Shown here: positions 1-11,544 of the stretch, piece by piece
Position numbering within the stretch: position 1 is the stretch's first letter
Layout: each line of letters opens with the position of its first letter
NCBI GenBank assembly: GCA_006176705.1
Contig: QRFJ01003044.1
Location: 62,001 to 126,000, forward strand
Length of the DNA stretch: 64,000 bases
Reading direction: 5' to 3'
DNA from: Cocos nucifera
Taxonomy: Eukaryota; Streptophyta; Magnoliopsida; Arecales; Arecaceae
The notes under the pieces: generated by a model
What the model saw: the letters and a program-made list of their open reading frames with translations, nothing else
What the model was told of the DNA's origin: nothing
Databases searched by the model: none
Translations under genes and position numbers: made by a program

Positions 1-1793
1 ACCCTCTTCATGCATGGAGAAAAAAGCACGTGAACTTTTCTCGTGAAGAAAGGGAGGCACACAAAAATATGGCGCATGGATAAGAATAGGATTAGTTTCT
101 TATTTAAATTTGAATCTCATTCAAACTTAAAGCATTAACCACCAATTCTTATCCATAAGGATGAGAGATACCTAGGCGTGGGCCATTTCTTTGCATGGAG
201 AAACTTACGAGAAATATTTTTCTCGTAGAAAATATGGGCGCAAAAGTGAGGTGGTACAGGAAGGGAAGATTAGTCAAACTAGTCTTAAATTTAAACCTTA
301 TCCAATTAAACTAATCCAAATAATTTTGGCTAGGCTCAATTAGATCAAATTAAATTCAACTAATTTAAGCTTAATTAGGCTTAATTAAATCTTAATAAAA
401 TTAGAAATTGATCAAATCCAACCTCTGATCAAATCAGAGATCAAACCTTCTCGACAATTAGATCATCTCATAACCTAATCGAATCAAACCCAACTAAATC
501 CAATTTAATTAGACATAAACTAAAAATCATTACTTAATTAAATTGAGTTAATTAGTAATCAAATCACTAATTAAATATTTCAAAAATATAGAGTCTAAAT
601 TTGATGGATGTTCGGACAACAGAGTTCCATCAAAATAAAACTCTTGATCGAAGAGTCTCAAATCAATGAGATTCTTGACCTCGGTACCTAAAAAAAGTGG
701 AACTCATGATCATAGAGTTCCAGACTAGTGAGGCTCTCGATCATAAAGTTCCAAACAGGTAGGACATAGAGTCCTAGCCTAGTAGGACTCTTGGTCGAAG
801 AGTTTTAGTCCAGTGGAACTCTTGACCATAGAGTCTCAGTCCAGTGGGACTCTTCACCAGGCATCAGATTAGGTAGGAACCTCTAGTGTGTGTGACTTCA
901 CAGGTTTGAACCTAAGTCAGTAGCATAGAAAACTTTTTGTACTAATCGAAGTGACCATCTAGCAATGATACCCGACGTCTGGATAGGTCGAATAGTTGCA
1001 ATCGCAACATTCAGAACCTATGCGAATATGATTACTGCATAATTTATCCCTTTGATCTCTATGTATAGGATGATTCAGAGTTTAACTGTCAATCCTGAAA
1101 GATACATCCAAATCATATTTCAAAGCAATTAGTCCCGTGACTCCTCACTAGGACTATCTTGGCCAAGATTTTTACTAAATTTAAATATAATTGAACAAAG
1201 CTCTTGAACCGGAGTGGTCAATCCCATCTTAACTCACACATTGACTCCTCAAGTACTTAACTATTTCTAAAAATCTTTCATCATTGAATTAAAAATTTGG
1301 ATAGTCCAGCACCAAAGCATAGTGAGTTGCTTGAAAGTCACCATGGTAATCTCAGATCAAAGGGATATTTATATCCATATTCAATCAGAGCAAATCTTGA
1401 CAGCAGAAAAGCTTCGAAGTTGGTCACGTTCAGTACAGATGTATCCCTACATCTCACTTGCCTGTCATGCCAGTGTCTCTATACTCCTTAGTTAAGAGGA
1501 TAATCAACCCATATGGCATACAATGATCTACACTCGATAAACGTTAACGTCATTAGTAACAACGTATCATTTGGTTGTGAATAAATTTAAGGACTAAATA
1601 ATAAATTCTTCTTTATCAATTCTAAATAGTCCTATGGACTTCACCATAATATAAGAGTTCGTTAGAAGATGAAAGAATTTATGATGAAAAATGCTAAAAT
1701 AATTTTATTTATTTATAATTTATATATAAATATAAAAATCAGCATAATCATCGATAGATTAATGATTGGCTTTAGGACACCATTTCCAACATT
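1..1793 (-). repeat. Copia LTR (family 2), minus orientation, cut by window start
   Basis: This block is homologous to the part of the solo LTR at 43228-44884. Shared landmarks are the phrase GTGACCATCTAGCAATGATAC (947 here, 44050 there) and the ending CTTTAGGACA...TTCCAACA (1793 here, 44884 there). Read on the minus strand it starts TGTTGGAAATGG, the expected TG terminus. The left part lies outside the window, so I cannot say whether it is a solo LTR or the 5' LTR of a longer element. To its right is the 3' end of a SIRE-like copia element, which it apparently entered. It carries a 31-bp tandem array at 638-858. Short ORFs inside it look accidental. Confidence 0.75.
638..858. repeat. 31-bp tandem repeat with internal hairpin, about 7 copies
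   Basis: Units begin at 638, 669, 700, 731, 762, 785, 816 and 847. All are 31 bp except the unit at 762, which is about 23 bp (8-bp deletion), and the last, which is cut short. Each unit holds an inverted pair of the type GACTCTT...AAGAGTC followed by a spacer like CAGTCCAGTG. The array lies inside the LTR. The solo LTR copy of this family near 43860-43990 shows no comparable array, so copy number differs between family members. Confidence 0.85.
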
Positions 1794-2928
1794 CAGTACT
1801 TGGAGTTATGGGCAGTTTGATTGGAAAGATAGAGAGGCTTACTCCTGGTGCGATACCAGAAGCAGATGCAGCCATCAAGGCAGCTATGCCACATCCACCA
1901 CCTCCACCTATGTCTCCTGTTCAGACTCAGATATCCACTAGTGAGAGTAGATCACTACTTAGAGTCTATACTTATGTAGGGCCTACTCCTTTACAGATGG
2001 CTGGATCATCTGCTAGGACTAGGAGCAGGAGAGCTAGGCCATCCATATCCAAAGCTTCATCTTTCCAAGCATTAGAGATCCCTTCAGATGATGAGTAGCA
2101 TCATAGGAAGCTGATGTTTAATCATTTGATGTTCCTAGACTTATGTATTAGGAATATATGTTTGTATTTGACTCTATGATTCTCTGACACTTATATATGT
2201 AATGGCTCAAACTTAGCTTTATTTTGAACTTAGTGTTTCATTGTATCTTGGTGTGTTGAGATAGAACACACTCATTTTGTAAATGCAATGAAACTCATGA
2301 TTATTTATCCTTACATTGTTTCAATCTCTTGAGTTGATCTCATGGAATGATTATCTTTATTTTACCTTTTTCATTGATGATAAAAAGGGAGAGTAATATG
2401 TATATGAGCATATATTTACTTATCTTGAATATCGCTTAAAGTGTATATGAGCATATATTTACTCATCTTGATATATAATGTACATCTTGGCATAATGTAT
2501 ATCTTGGCTTAATATATATATGAACTTATATTCAATTATCTTGTGATTCATTTACTTTGAATATATCAAGGTTAAAACTTTCAACATATATGATGTGCAT
2601 TATAAGTTTGGAGTTTATGTCATGATACATACTCTATATATCTAATGTATGATTTGACTCATGTAAAATATTGATTGTTTAATATTAATGCCTGGCACAT
2701 ATATGGATATACATCAATAATTTATCATTAAAATAAGTACAAGCAAAAATTTTTAGCTTTGAATTAATAAGATGTATTAAGAATGTGAGCATCAATTGAG
2801 GGAGAGCTAAATATGAAACTATGAAAATGGTTAAATCATTAGTTTATTGAAAATATCCTTAATACATTAATGTTATATATTTTTCGCTCATATACTCAAA
2901 GTTTTGTAATCATCAAAATGGAGAAGAT
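1794..2928 (+). pseudogene. 3' internal end of a SIRE-like copia retrotransposon
   Basis: A reading frame open to a stop at 2096-2098 encodes a Pro-rich stretch (about PHPPPPPMSP), an Arg-rich patch and an acidic end (IPSDDE). Its first part, before 1794, belongs to the inserted LTR. Downstream, GATAAAAAGGGAGAG near 2380 and ATGGAGAAGAT at 2918-2928 are polypurine tracts, and the second sits directly before an LTR start. SIRE/Maximus copia elements carry an extra ORF and such purine-rich text between pol and the 3' LTR, so I read this as that region. I do not recognise the protein itself. The interrupting LTR removed whatever lay upstream. Confidence 0.55.
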
Positions 2929-4268
2929 TGTTAACTCTAAGGATTGATTTTGATGAGTAACAAAATATTTGAGTATATGTTTGGATAAATAAATTTGTTG
3001 AGATCATGTTTCAGGATGCATTTTAGAGTATCAAATGAGACATTCCTAAAAATATATTTGAAAGTTGACAAAAAAAAGTTGGAGGCTTTTGAGGCGTACA
3101 TCACACTTAAAACAAGACCTAAAAGAGATATCTCAAAATCAAAACTGAAGAGAAAATCAATTAGTCAAAGTAAAAATTTTTAATATAAATAAGCCTCGAG
3201 TCGACCTTTTATTTGATCCTTATTCAGCTCAAGCTGAAACGGCATGAATAAAAAGACTAGCATGCGAGAGTTTCAGCTGGCATGGTCTCAAGCAAAGGAT
3301 CGAGTTGATTCGAGTTTCTCGAGTTGAGGTGCAGAAAAATACAGAGAATGAAATTTTCGAGATATAGTTTGGCAAGACATAGAGAACATAATTTTTGGGA
3401 TGAAGTATAGAATGGACTTGAGCAGAGAGATGAGTCGACTTGAGCTTCAACTCGAGCTCAAACAGAGTAACGAGTTGACTCGAGCTTCAACGGCTAGTTT
3501 TTGTAAAATATTTAGAACTATGCAGAATTATTCCAAATGGCTACTTTCCATCTTCTAATGGTCAAAAATTCTTCTCCAACTTACCAAATATGGAGAATAA
3601 ATTATAAAATGCCTGGAGAAAGTGATATGATCATTCAATCATTGAAAGAAATCAATAGTAAAGAGAGAGTCCAAAAAGTCTTGAAAAGAGAGGATTCCAC
3701 TTCTAACTCCAAGAAAAATCAAATCATGTGATTCTATTCAGCAAGAAGACAAGCTCAATCTCTTGAAAAGCCTCCATCAAGAAGATTCTACAAGCCTCAT
3801 TGATTCTTTTGCTCATTAAGGAGCTTTGTTTTTCATTCTTATCATGTAATCCTTATTCTACTTGTAACTTAGCTTTAATAAGATTTTGAAGCTAAGGAGA
3901 AGGCCTATCCAATCTTGAGAATTGGATTGTAATTCAAGGACTGGCTTGGAGTTTGGTTGTGGTTGGTGATCCATTATAAAACCAATTATGTTTTGGATAG
4001 TTGGCCGTAAAAAACTATTCGATTATAATCTTAGAGAGATTATAGTAAAATTTTCAAGTGGATCTTGAGTGGACATAGGTACAAGGAGCACCGAATCACT
4101 ATAAATTTTTTTGTGTTTATGATTGTCTTGTCTCTTTCCTTCCATTGTATTTATATTTCTGCACTCCTGTATATTTAGTCACCTAGAACCAAAATACACT
4201 CCATTACTTTACTAGACTTTAAAAATACCACATAACTTGTTTAAATTTTGAAAAATTCAATTCACCCT
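2929..4268 (+). repeat. 3' LTR of SIRE-like copia element
   Basis: It begins TGTTAACTCTAAGGATTG followed by TTTTGATGAGTAACAAAAT, the usual opening of SIRE-type LTRs, right after a polypurine tract. The right end is set where CACTA transposase coding sequence resumes (about 4269) and is uncertain by about 15 bp. The LTR holds a cluster of GAGTCGAC/GAGTTGACTCGAG words at 3190-3500 and A/T-rich transcription-type signals near 3970-4200. The element is inserted in a CACTA transposase gene whose upstream half lies left of the window. Confidence 0.65.
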
Positions 4269-5772
4269 CACTGGATTGTCTTGCTGGGCAATACAAAGGA
4301 AGCCCTTCTGGCTGGCCCAGTACATTATTGGTGGATGTATCCTATTGAAAGATAATGAAATCATAATCTCTTTGACATATTAGTTGTAAGATATAAATAT
4401 ATTACAACTCTTTAAAATATTTTTTATTTGCAGATTCTTATGTATCCTAAAAAGGTTTGTGCGTAATAAGACACAGCTGTAAGGATCCATAGCGGAAGCA
4501 TACGTAGCTATGGAGTGTCTCACATTCTGCTTAATGTATCTTGATGACATTGAAATAAGATTTAATCGTGCAAATCATAATGCTGACCATGAATGGAATG
4601 ACGATGAATTGACACTATCCATATTCAAACTAATGGTTCGACCCATGGGTGGAAGAAGATATGAGTTTATGAACGTGAATGAGTTATCCAAGGCATACTT
4701 TTATATTCTAAATAATTATGAGAAAATTAAAAAATTAATTGAGTAAGTATTATTATAGCATAATTTTAGTATTTTAACTAATTTTTTTATGTTGATATAA
4801 AATTAAAAATCATGACTTATTGCAGTGAGCACAAGAATATACTATCTAAGGAGAATAATACAAATATTGATGATCGACATAGGATGGAATTTGCAAAATG
4901 GTTTGGAGACCATGTAAGTTTCATTAGTATTACATTATATTTTTATAATTATATAATTAATTACTTGTACCAATAAAATTTTTTATGCTATATTGTAGAT
5001 GAAATCTAAGTATTTTAATAAAGAAGTGGGTGCGATCGATGAATTGTACAATTTAGCATGTGGCCCTAATTAAAGGGTTAACTACTACACATTCTTTATC
5101 GTTGGAGGAATGGGATTTCATACAAGAGAGCTTGGGATGCAAAAATGGATCCAGAATAGTGGGATTACTATGATAGGATATGAAGGAGAAGAGGAGATTG
5201 AATATCTTGGTGTACTGATAGATATCATAGAATTGAAGTATGGATCTAAAAATTTGGTATTCTTTTTTTAGTATGAATGATGGGATATTAGTAATAAGAA
5301 GATCGGTATTCATATTGATCCACACTTTGCTAGTATAAATTTTGCACGAACATGGTACCAAAATGAGCCGTATATATTAGTAACTTAAGCGAAATAAGTA
5401 ATATATTTAAAGAATCTGAAATATCGAGGTGATTGGAATGTTGTATAAAAAATAATACCCAGAGACGTATATGACATACCAACTTGACTAGAGATAGACG
5501 ATAATTCAAATCTACAAGAAGAAAAAGCTTTTCAAGAGGAAGAATCAACATTGACCGAGCACCTTGTTGACAAAGAACTTATGCCAGCTCCTTTGAATAG
5601 GGCTGATCTGCCATCCAATGAAGTTAAAGCTAATTTTGTATTTAATCTTGATGATTTAGAGGGGGACTATCGGTTCATAAATGATGATGAGATAGAAGAT
5701 GATACACTAATTGATTATTGTGATTCAGAGGAGGAACTAGAAATTGAGGATGATACGAATATTGATAAATAG
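4269..5772 (+). pseudogene. CACTA (En/Spm) transposase, C-terminal part: DUF4218 then DUF4216
   Basis: This is the tail of a TNP2-type CACTA transposase, the enzyme that binds and cuts element ends. Visible exons: about 4280-4350 (LLAGPVHYWWMYPIER); about 4433-4745 (VRNKTQL, stop, GSIAEAYVAMECLTFC), both DUF4218; 4827-4913 (linker ending MEFAKWFGDH); about 5000-5520, DUF4216 with frameshifts (YYTFFIVGGMGFHTRE, QNSGIT, VLTDIIELKYG, FARTWYQNEPYIL); and an acidic tail at 5551-5772. Intron-like AT-rich spacers separate them, one ending TTTGCAG at about 4432. In-frame stops (after MYPIER; TAA in place of a codon before GSIAEA) kill the gene. The N-terminal half was separated by the SIRE insertion. 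Confidence 0.8.
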
Positions 5773-5913
5773 ATTTGTATCCTTTGTTGCATTTTCTCTT
5801 GCAATAATGGTATGCAATATAATTTTATTTATTAGCATTTATGTATTTTTTGCTATTATTGTTTATTATTATATTCATTTATATGTCAAATTAATTATAT
5901 GCATGGTTTAAGC

Positions 5914-7550
5914 ATTGCAGCCATGGCATTGGGAGCGTGACAACGACATTCGAGTTTCCAGCCTACCCCTGAGCCTTCCCCCATTTCCACTACTATACCA
6001 TCAGAGTCACCAGAGGGTCCTATAGAGGCATGTCCGTGTGAGGCAGGTTCAAGTGAGCCAACCTCGACTGTTATTTTCATATTCTTTACATAATAAAATT
6101 TAATTTTAATCTACCTAGCTATTAGATTTATAGATGGCTATCATACTAATATTTTATTCATTATTTTTTTAGGTCATTCTTTGTCGGTAGTGAGGCAAGG
6201 ATGAGGTCCATCGAAGAATCTCATCCTTGAGTATTGAAGATGTGAGCATGAGGGACAGCGTCTCTGTATCAAGATTCGGTCAGGCTACACCAGGCCTATT
6301 AGGGGATGGTGCGAGCAATGGCAGAATGAGTTGGGCATCATTTGCCATAGCTATGCCTCGATGATGCTCTTTGATTGGTGTCAGGTTACATGACCTCAGA
6401 GGGTGGTCTTCTATAGCTACTTACAGGTATAATAATATTTATTTAAATATTTAATTAATATAATATTCTCATAATATTTGTTATTAGCAAGCTATATTTG
6501 ATATTATTGATTTTGAGTACGATCGTGTGTGGTGAGCTATAGATGATCATTTATGCTCGCATTTTAAGCAGTATCGACATTGCATTCGTCGCCACTGGTA
6601 TGCTATAGTGCATGACTAGGGGGTGGAGGTAGTGTGACAGTGGCCATATGACAGTATTAGTATCGAGGACTGGGCTGTCATATGCCGCATGTATGAGGAT
6701 TCGGCATATCATATAACTTTTTTTATTTAAAATTTAAGAATTAAATTATTTATTTTTAAATTTAGTTACTAACTAATTTGGCTATTAACTTTGCAGGAAT
6801 GATGTGCCAAAAATGCTGCGAATCGGGCGAGATAGACAGTCTCGCATTATGGGAGTTCGAGGCCATTCGCTCGCCATATGGAGCAGATGATAAGTAATTT
6901 TTATTTATCATATTTTATCTCTTTAGCTATTTAAAAAATATATTAATTCTTCTCAAATTATAGAGAGATGCAGAGTGTGGCGAGCTTCTTGGTGGGATCG
7001 AGATCTACCAATGGACCCATCAGTGACGGTCAAGGGACTGGATGGTCGGGAGCCAGGAGCTTTGTGTAAGTTTTTTCAACTATTTTTTTCATTGATATTT
7101 TGATTTTCAGTATAAACTTAGAATAGCTATAACTTTAATTTTCAGGATCGTATGATAGACATTAGATTCTAGCCCACCTTAAAGAACTCGACCGCATCCA
7201 CAGATGATGAGATTTATGATCAAGTGCTTGGTATGAGACCTATTATGTTAGGGGGTTAGGGCATGGGATCACAGCTTCTACATCTTTATGCTCATCCAAG
7301 GCTGGCATCCATGCTGCTTGTGATGGCTAGCTGGCGGAGATATAAAGATAGGCTACTGAGGATCGACAGCGGGTTGTTGAGTTGACAGTACGCGTCAATG
7401 AGTACTAGCTGTTCCAGTCATAGATGGAGTGAAAGGCATAGATAGAGCTGATGATGTAGTTGATGAGGCAGCAGCAGGCCGGTCCGAGTTCCTCTAAGTG
7501 CTTCCTTCCTTCGGTCCGTTCCCCTTTTCCAGATATTGCCGATGTTTGAT
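5914..7550 (+). pseudogene. CACTA second gene, plant transposase of the Ptta/En/Spm family
   Basis: This lies downstream of the transposase in the same direction, as usual in CACTA elements. A Pro/Ser/Glu-rich first exon (about 5920-6080, e.g. STTIPSESPEGPIEACP) is followed by conserved exons: about 6172-6430 (PSKNLILEY, IKIRSGYTRPIRGWCEQWQN, MLFDW), about 6485-6715 (IFDIIDFEYDRVW, FKQYRH), about 6795-6900, about 6965-7065, and about 7145-7550 (STDDEIYDQVLGMRP then a Gln/Arg-rich helical tail). The Ptta/En/Spm family (Pfam PF03004) has this exon order. TGA, TAG and TAA stops occur in most exons. The protein is thought to act with the transposase at element ends; here it is dead. Confidence 0.75.
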
Positions 7551-7739
7551 GGTTGGCAGTCTATTTTCTTCTATTTTTACTTTTATTTTGGGTCTTTTGT
7601 ATTTATTTATCAAAAAATATTTTTGTAATAAAATACTTTTTATATAATAAAATGATGAAATTTATTATGGATGAAATGATGAAATTTCTTTATAAATTTT
7701 TTATTTTAATTTTATAAATTATAAATATAAATATTAAAA
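7551..7739. other. 3' untranslated/AT-rich spacer of the CACTA element
   Basis: This stretch holds no coding signal. It contains AT-rich text with a duplicated ATGATGAAATT phrase (about 7650-7690) that grades into the subterminal repeats. Confidence 0.4.
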
Positions 7740-8467
7740 ATATAAAATATATTTATTTATAATTTTTAAAAAAATAATTCATGATGTAATTATTTGTAAT
7801 GGAAGATTTTTGTCATAAATAAAAATTATTTATGATGGAACTTTTCTATCACAAATAAGTTTTATTTGTGACAAAAAATTTTCATCAGAAATAAGTTTTT
7901 ATTTGTGATAAAAAATTTTCATTGAAAATAAGATTTTTATTTACGACGCAAAATTTCCATCGAAAATAAGTTTTTTATTTGTGATAAAATTTTTTTATCA
8001 AAAATAAATTTTTTATTTATAATAAAAAATTTTCATCAAAAATAAGTTTTTTTATTTATGATGAAAAAATTTTATCAAAAATAAAAATTTTATTTGCGAT
8101 GAAAAATTTCATCACTAATAATTTTTATTTGCAATAGAAAGTTTTCATCGTAAATAAGTTTTTTATTTACAATGAAAATATTTTATCGAAAAACTTTTAT
8201 TTACGATAAAAAAATTTGGATACCATTGCAAAATTTTTTGTCGCAAATAATTTAATAAATAAAAAAATTTGACAAAAATATTTCATCGTAAAATTTTTTT
8301 ATTAGCAATCAAAATGAACTTTTCGTTACTAATTATTATCTACGACCCATTTTTTGCAACTAAGAATTAGCGACGAAATTTTCGTTGCTAATAATTATTA
8401 GTGTCGATAGAAATTGCTTAATTGCGATGAAAATATTGCATCATAAAAAATTGATTTTGTTGTAGTA
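7740..8467 (+). repeat. Subterminal repeats and 3' terminus of the CACTA element
   Basis: About 45-50-bp degenerate units of the form AAATAAGTTTTTTATTTG followed by GATGAAAATTTTCATC recur at least ten times. Each contains the near-palindrome GATGAAAATTTTCATC. The block ends TTTTGTTGTAGTA at 8455-8467, whose complement TACTACAACAAAA is one base from a CACTA terminus (CACTACAACAAAA). Subterminal repeats of this kind are transposase binding sites in CACTA elements. The sequence changes abruptly after 8468 to G-rich DNA. Confidence 0.75.
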
Positions 8468-8468
8468 G

Positions 8469-8744
8469 GGTCGGAGTCGGCAGCAAGGTTGAGGAAGGGG
8501 GCGGCAACGGGCGGGTTAGTGTAGGGTGGGTAGCTAGGGCACGGGTAGCTAAGGTGAGAAAAAAGAGAGAGAGAGGGAGGGGGCAGCGCTAGAGAAAGGC
8601 GATCGATGATAGGGTAGGTCGATAGAGGGGCAGGTTGGCGGCGGGGAGGTTAGCTAGGTCTGGAGTAGAAAGGAGAGAGAAAAAATAAGTGAACGAAAGT
8701 GGAGGCCAAGAAGATGAAAACTTGACGTGTAGAGAAAAATTATA
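8469..8744. other. G-rich patch between two mobile elements
   Basis: Unlike its surroundings this stretch is G-rich, with repeats of the type GGGTAGCTAGGGCACGGGTAGC and a GAGAGAGAG run near 8560. An opposite-strand open frame (8589-8789) runs into the next element and has no recognisable domain. It may be flanking DNA of the CACTA insertion or the outer part of the foldback element. Confidence 0.4.
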
Positions 8745-10400
8745 GCCAAACCTATGGCGGTGGTTTTCGAAACCACTACCATAGGTCAATTGCAGTGGTT
8801 ACATATAACCGCTGTCATTTGATTTATAGCATTGGTTATCAACCACTATAATAGAAGGTATAGCAGCGATTTTTATCAACCGCTGTTATAGATGCATAAT
8901 ATATATTTTTTCATATTTTTTATGAATATCATATAATTTTAAAATTTAAAGCCTATCTTCATCATTTATTATCTAAAAAATTATCATTAGAGTATCATCA
9001 AAAAAGACCGCCTCGATCCAATAGCCCTAGCTATGTCGATCAATAAAATTTGATTTCGATGGTCACGAACGACCGCACAATGATCTGATAGATAAAGACT
9101 ACCAATTGATTCAAAACTTGCAATGATGATCTCGGTAATATTTATAGCACACTATCAAAATTTTACTTTAATCAGACATCATTATCATGGTCAATTTAGT
9201 ATTAAAAAAATTTGATCGTTAAATAAAAAATAAATAATAAAAAAGCCAAAAAGTGTCCAATTAATAGATGATTTTTCAGATAATTGATCTGTGCTACTAT
9301 TTTGATCATTTGCACAGTTGTGATCATAAAATTCAAATCATGTCTATATGAACTATCTATATTAAGCATATCTTACAGAAGCACAAGTATAATTATATAA
9401 GGCCTTTAAGAACAAGTATCAGAAGATATATAGTTTTGGATCGTTCATATATATGCGGTTTGAATTTTTTGATTGCCACCGTATAAATGATCAAAATAGT
9501 ATCAAAGATTATTTATCTAAAAAATTATCTCATAATTGAGTATTGTTTGGCCTTTTGATTATCATTTTTAAATTTAATGCCTGAAATCATCTTATGCTAG
9601 ATTGACAATGATAATGATCTTTGATTAAAATAAGATTTTGATAGGGTGCTACAAACATCATCAAGATTATCATTGCATATTTTTGGATCAATCAATTATC
9701 TTTATCTATTAGATTATCATACGATCGTTTATGATAGTCGAAATCAAATTTTATTGATCGACATAGCTAAGACTATTGGATCGAGATGATCTTTTATGAT
9801 GATACTCTAATGATAATTATTTAAATAATGAATGATGAAGATAGACTTTAAATTTTAAAATTATATTATATTTTAAAAAATAAAAAAAAAATATTATGCA
9901 TCTATAGTAGCGATTAAACGTAACTGCTTCCATAGATTGGACCTATGACAGCGGTTACATAAAACCACTATCATAGGTCTAATCAATGGTGGTGGTTATT
10001 CAAAATCGCTATCATAGATAAAATCTATAACAGCTGTTACATATAACCACTATCATAGATCGAATCTATGATAGTGGTGAAGGATAACCGCTTTCACTAA
10101 TTTGGCATATAGCATTGGTTGATTAACTACTGCAATAGATTTATCTACGGCAGCAGTTGGTTGTAACTGCTGCCATAATATTTGACCTATGGCAATGGTT
10201 ATATGTAACCACTGCCATAGATTGAAACTATGGCAGTGGTTATATGTAACCGCTACCATAGGTTGGCATATGGTAGCGGTTTTGTGTAACCACTACTATA
10301 TATCAAATCTATGGCAGCGGTTACACAAAATTGCTGCCTTGGAGCCTATTACAGTGATTTTTGAACCGCTGCAGTAGTAAGCACTGCTGTAGCTCTATTA
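8745..10400. mobile_element. Foldback (long inverted repeat) element with palindromic unit arrays
   Basis: Two arms face each other around about 9360-9430. The left arm (about 8925-9350) reads ...AAAGCCTATCTTCATCATT...TCGATCCAATAG...; the right arm (about 9440-9885) reads it back as ...CTATTGGATCGA...AATGATGAAGATAGACTTT. Outside the arms lie arrays of about 41-bp units that are themselves palindromic, e.g. CTATGGCAGTGG...CCGCTACCATAG. There are roughly four units on the left (8751-8905) and about twelve on the right (9900-10375). No coding domain is visible. Such structure fits a non-autonomous DNA transposon of foldback or CACTA-derived type. The ends are approximate; I did not find a target duplication. 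Confidence 0.7.
9900..10375. repeat. Array of about 41-bp palindromic units (right flank of foldback element)
   Basis: Units start near 10146, 10187, 10228, 10269 and 10309, and more loosely further left to about 9900. Each has TATGGCAGCGGTTA, a short centre, then TAACCGCTGCCATA, so every unit can form a hairpin. Variation among units is mainly transitions. Confidence 0.8.
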
Positions 10401-11544
10401 TATAATAGTGATATTTATATTCAACTATGATTAAAGACGGCTTTAGTTCTGAAAGTAAATTAATATGAACTTATTTAAATAATTTCATTAGCTCTTCATT
10501 ATGTGTCCCTTATTTTTTGTAAGAAGAACCGACTTCTAGGGCTGAAGGGAATACGAATTTATATTTATAGGTCATGAGTAAATCATATGTTTTCTTCTTC
10601 CCTTTATCTATCTCACTTAGATTGGAACTGGCATTAGTACTAATTTCAAACTTAGATTCTTCTATATAGTTAGTCTTAGTACTAATCTTTTTTTTTTAAA
10701 TTTTTATTTTGGCTAGCATTAGTACTAACCTCTCTTACCTAGTGTTGGTATAGGTCCTTAAGAATCCTAACATTTTTAAGCTCAAAAATTTCTTTGGCAT
10801 TCTCAAATTAGAGATTCTTAGATGGAATATTGGATTAATAACTAGGTCCACATGGTTAGCGAACATTAGGTGTGTTGTTTCTGGGATTTGCAATCGGTTG
10901 GCTAGATAATTGACCTAATTCTCTTCTTATGATGGACTCAGCTAACTATCCTATTTATGCTTCTAGCCTGGCGATAGATTATTGTTGAGTTAAAATTAAT
11001 TGTTGAAGTTGGTTAAATCTATCGTCGGCTAGATTGGTCTATTGAGGAGGTGAGTATGATGGTTGATTGTAATACGATGGCTAAGTAGTTTGACTAGGCT
11101 GACCTCTATTGTAGGCATGGTTTTGGTATTAGGACCTATTTTGATAGTTTTGCATAGGTAGAATTTGGATCTAAGCCTGAGTCTATTATGGTCTCCAAAA
11201 AAAATTAGGATGGTTCCTCCAACCTAGATTATATGAGTTTGAAAATGGATCATTAACCGGTTTAAAGTAGCCTTATGCAGCTTGGACTTGTTCTTAGATG
11301 AAAAGTAAAAACTATGCAGCCATGGGATATTCACTCATATGATGGGCTGGCTAATATAGATAAAACAAATCTCTTGATAATTAGAAGGTGATGTGAATTA
11401 TGCAGGAGATTGTTGAGCTAAAGTTAGGAATTAATCTAATTTTTGGGCAAGAAAGTCAACTTTATCTAATTTTTAGGCTATCAAGTTTAAGTCAGCCTTA
11501 GAACTATATTCTAGATATTTGATCTCATAGATTTGTGCCCACTT

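Noticed and set aside
638..858. CRISPR-like array
   Set aside because: Units are directly adjacent, degenerate and inside a plant LTR; there are no unique spacers.
1297..1491. 64-codon frame in the first LTR
   Set aside because: No domain and no equivalent open frame in the solo LTR relative at 44390-44580.
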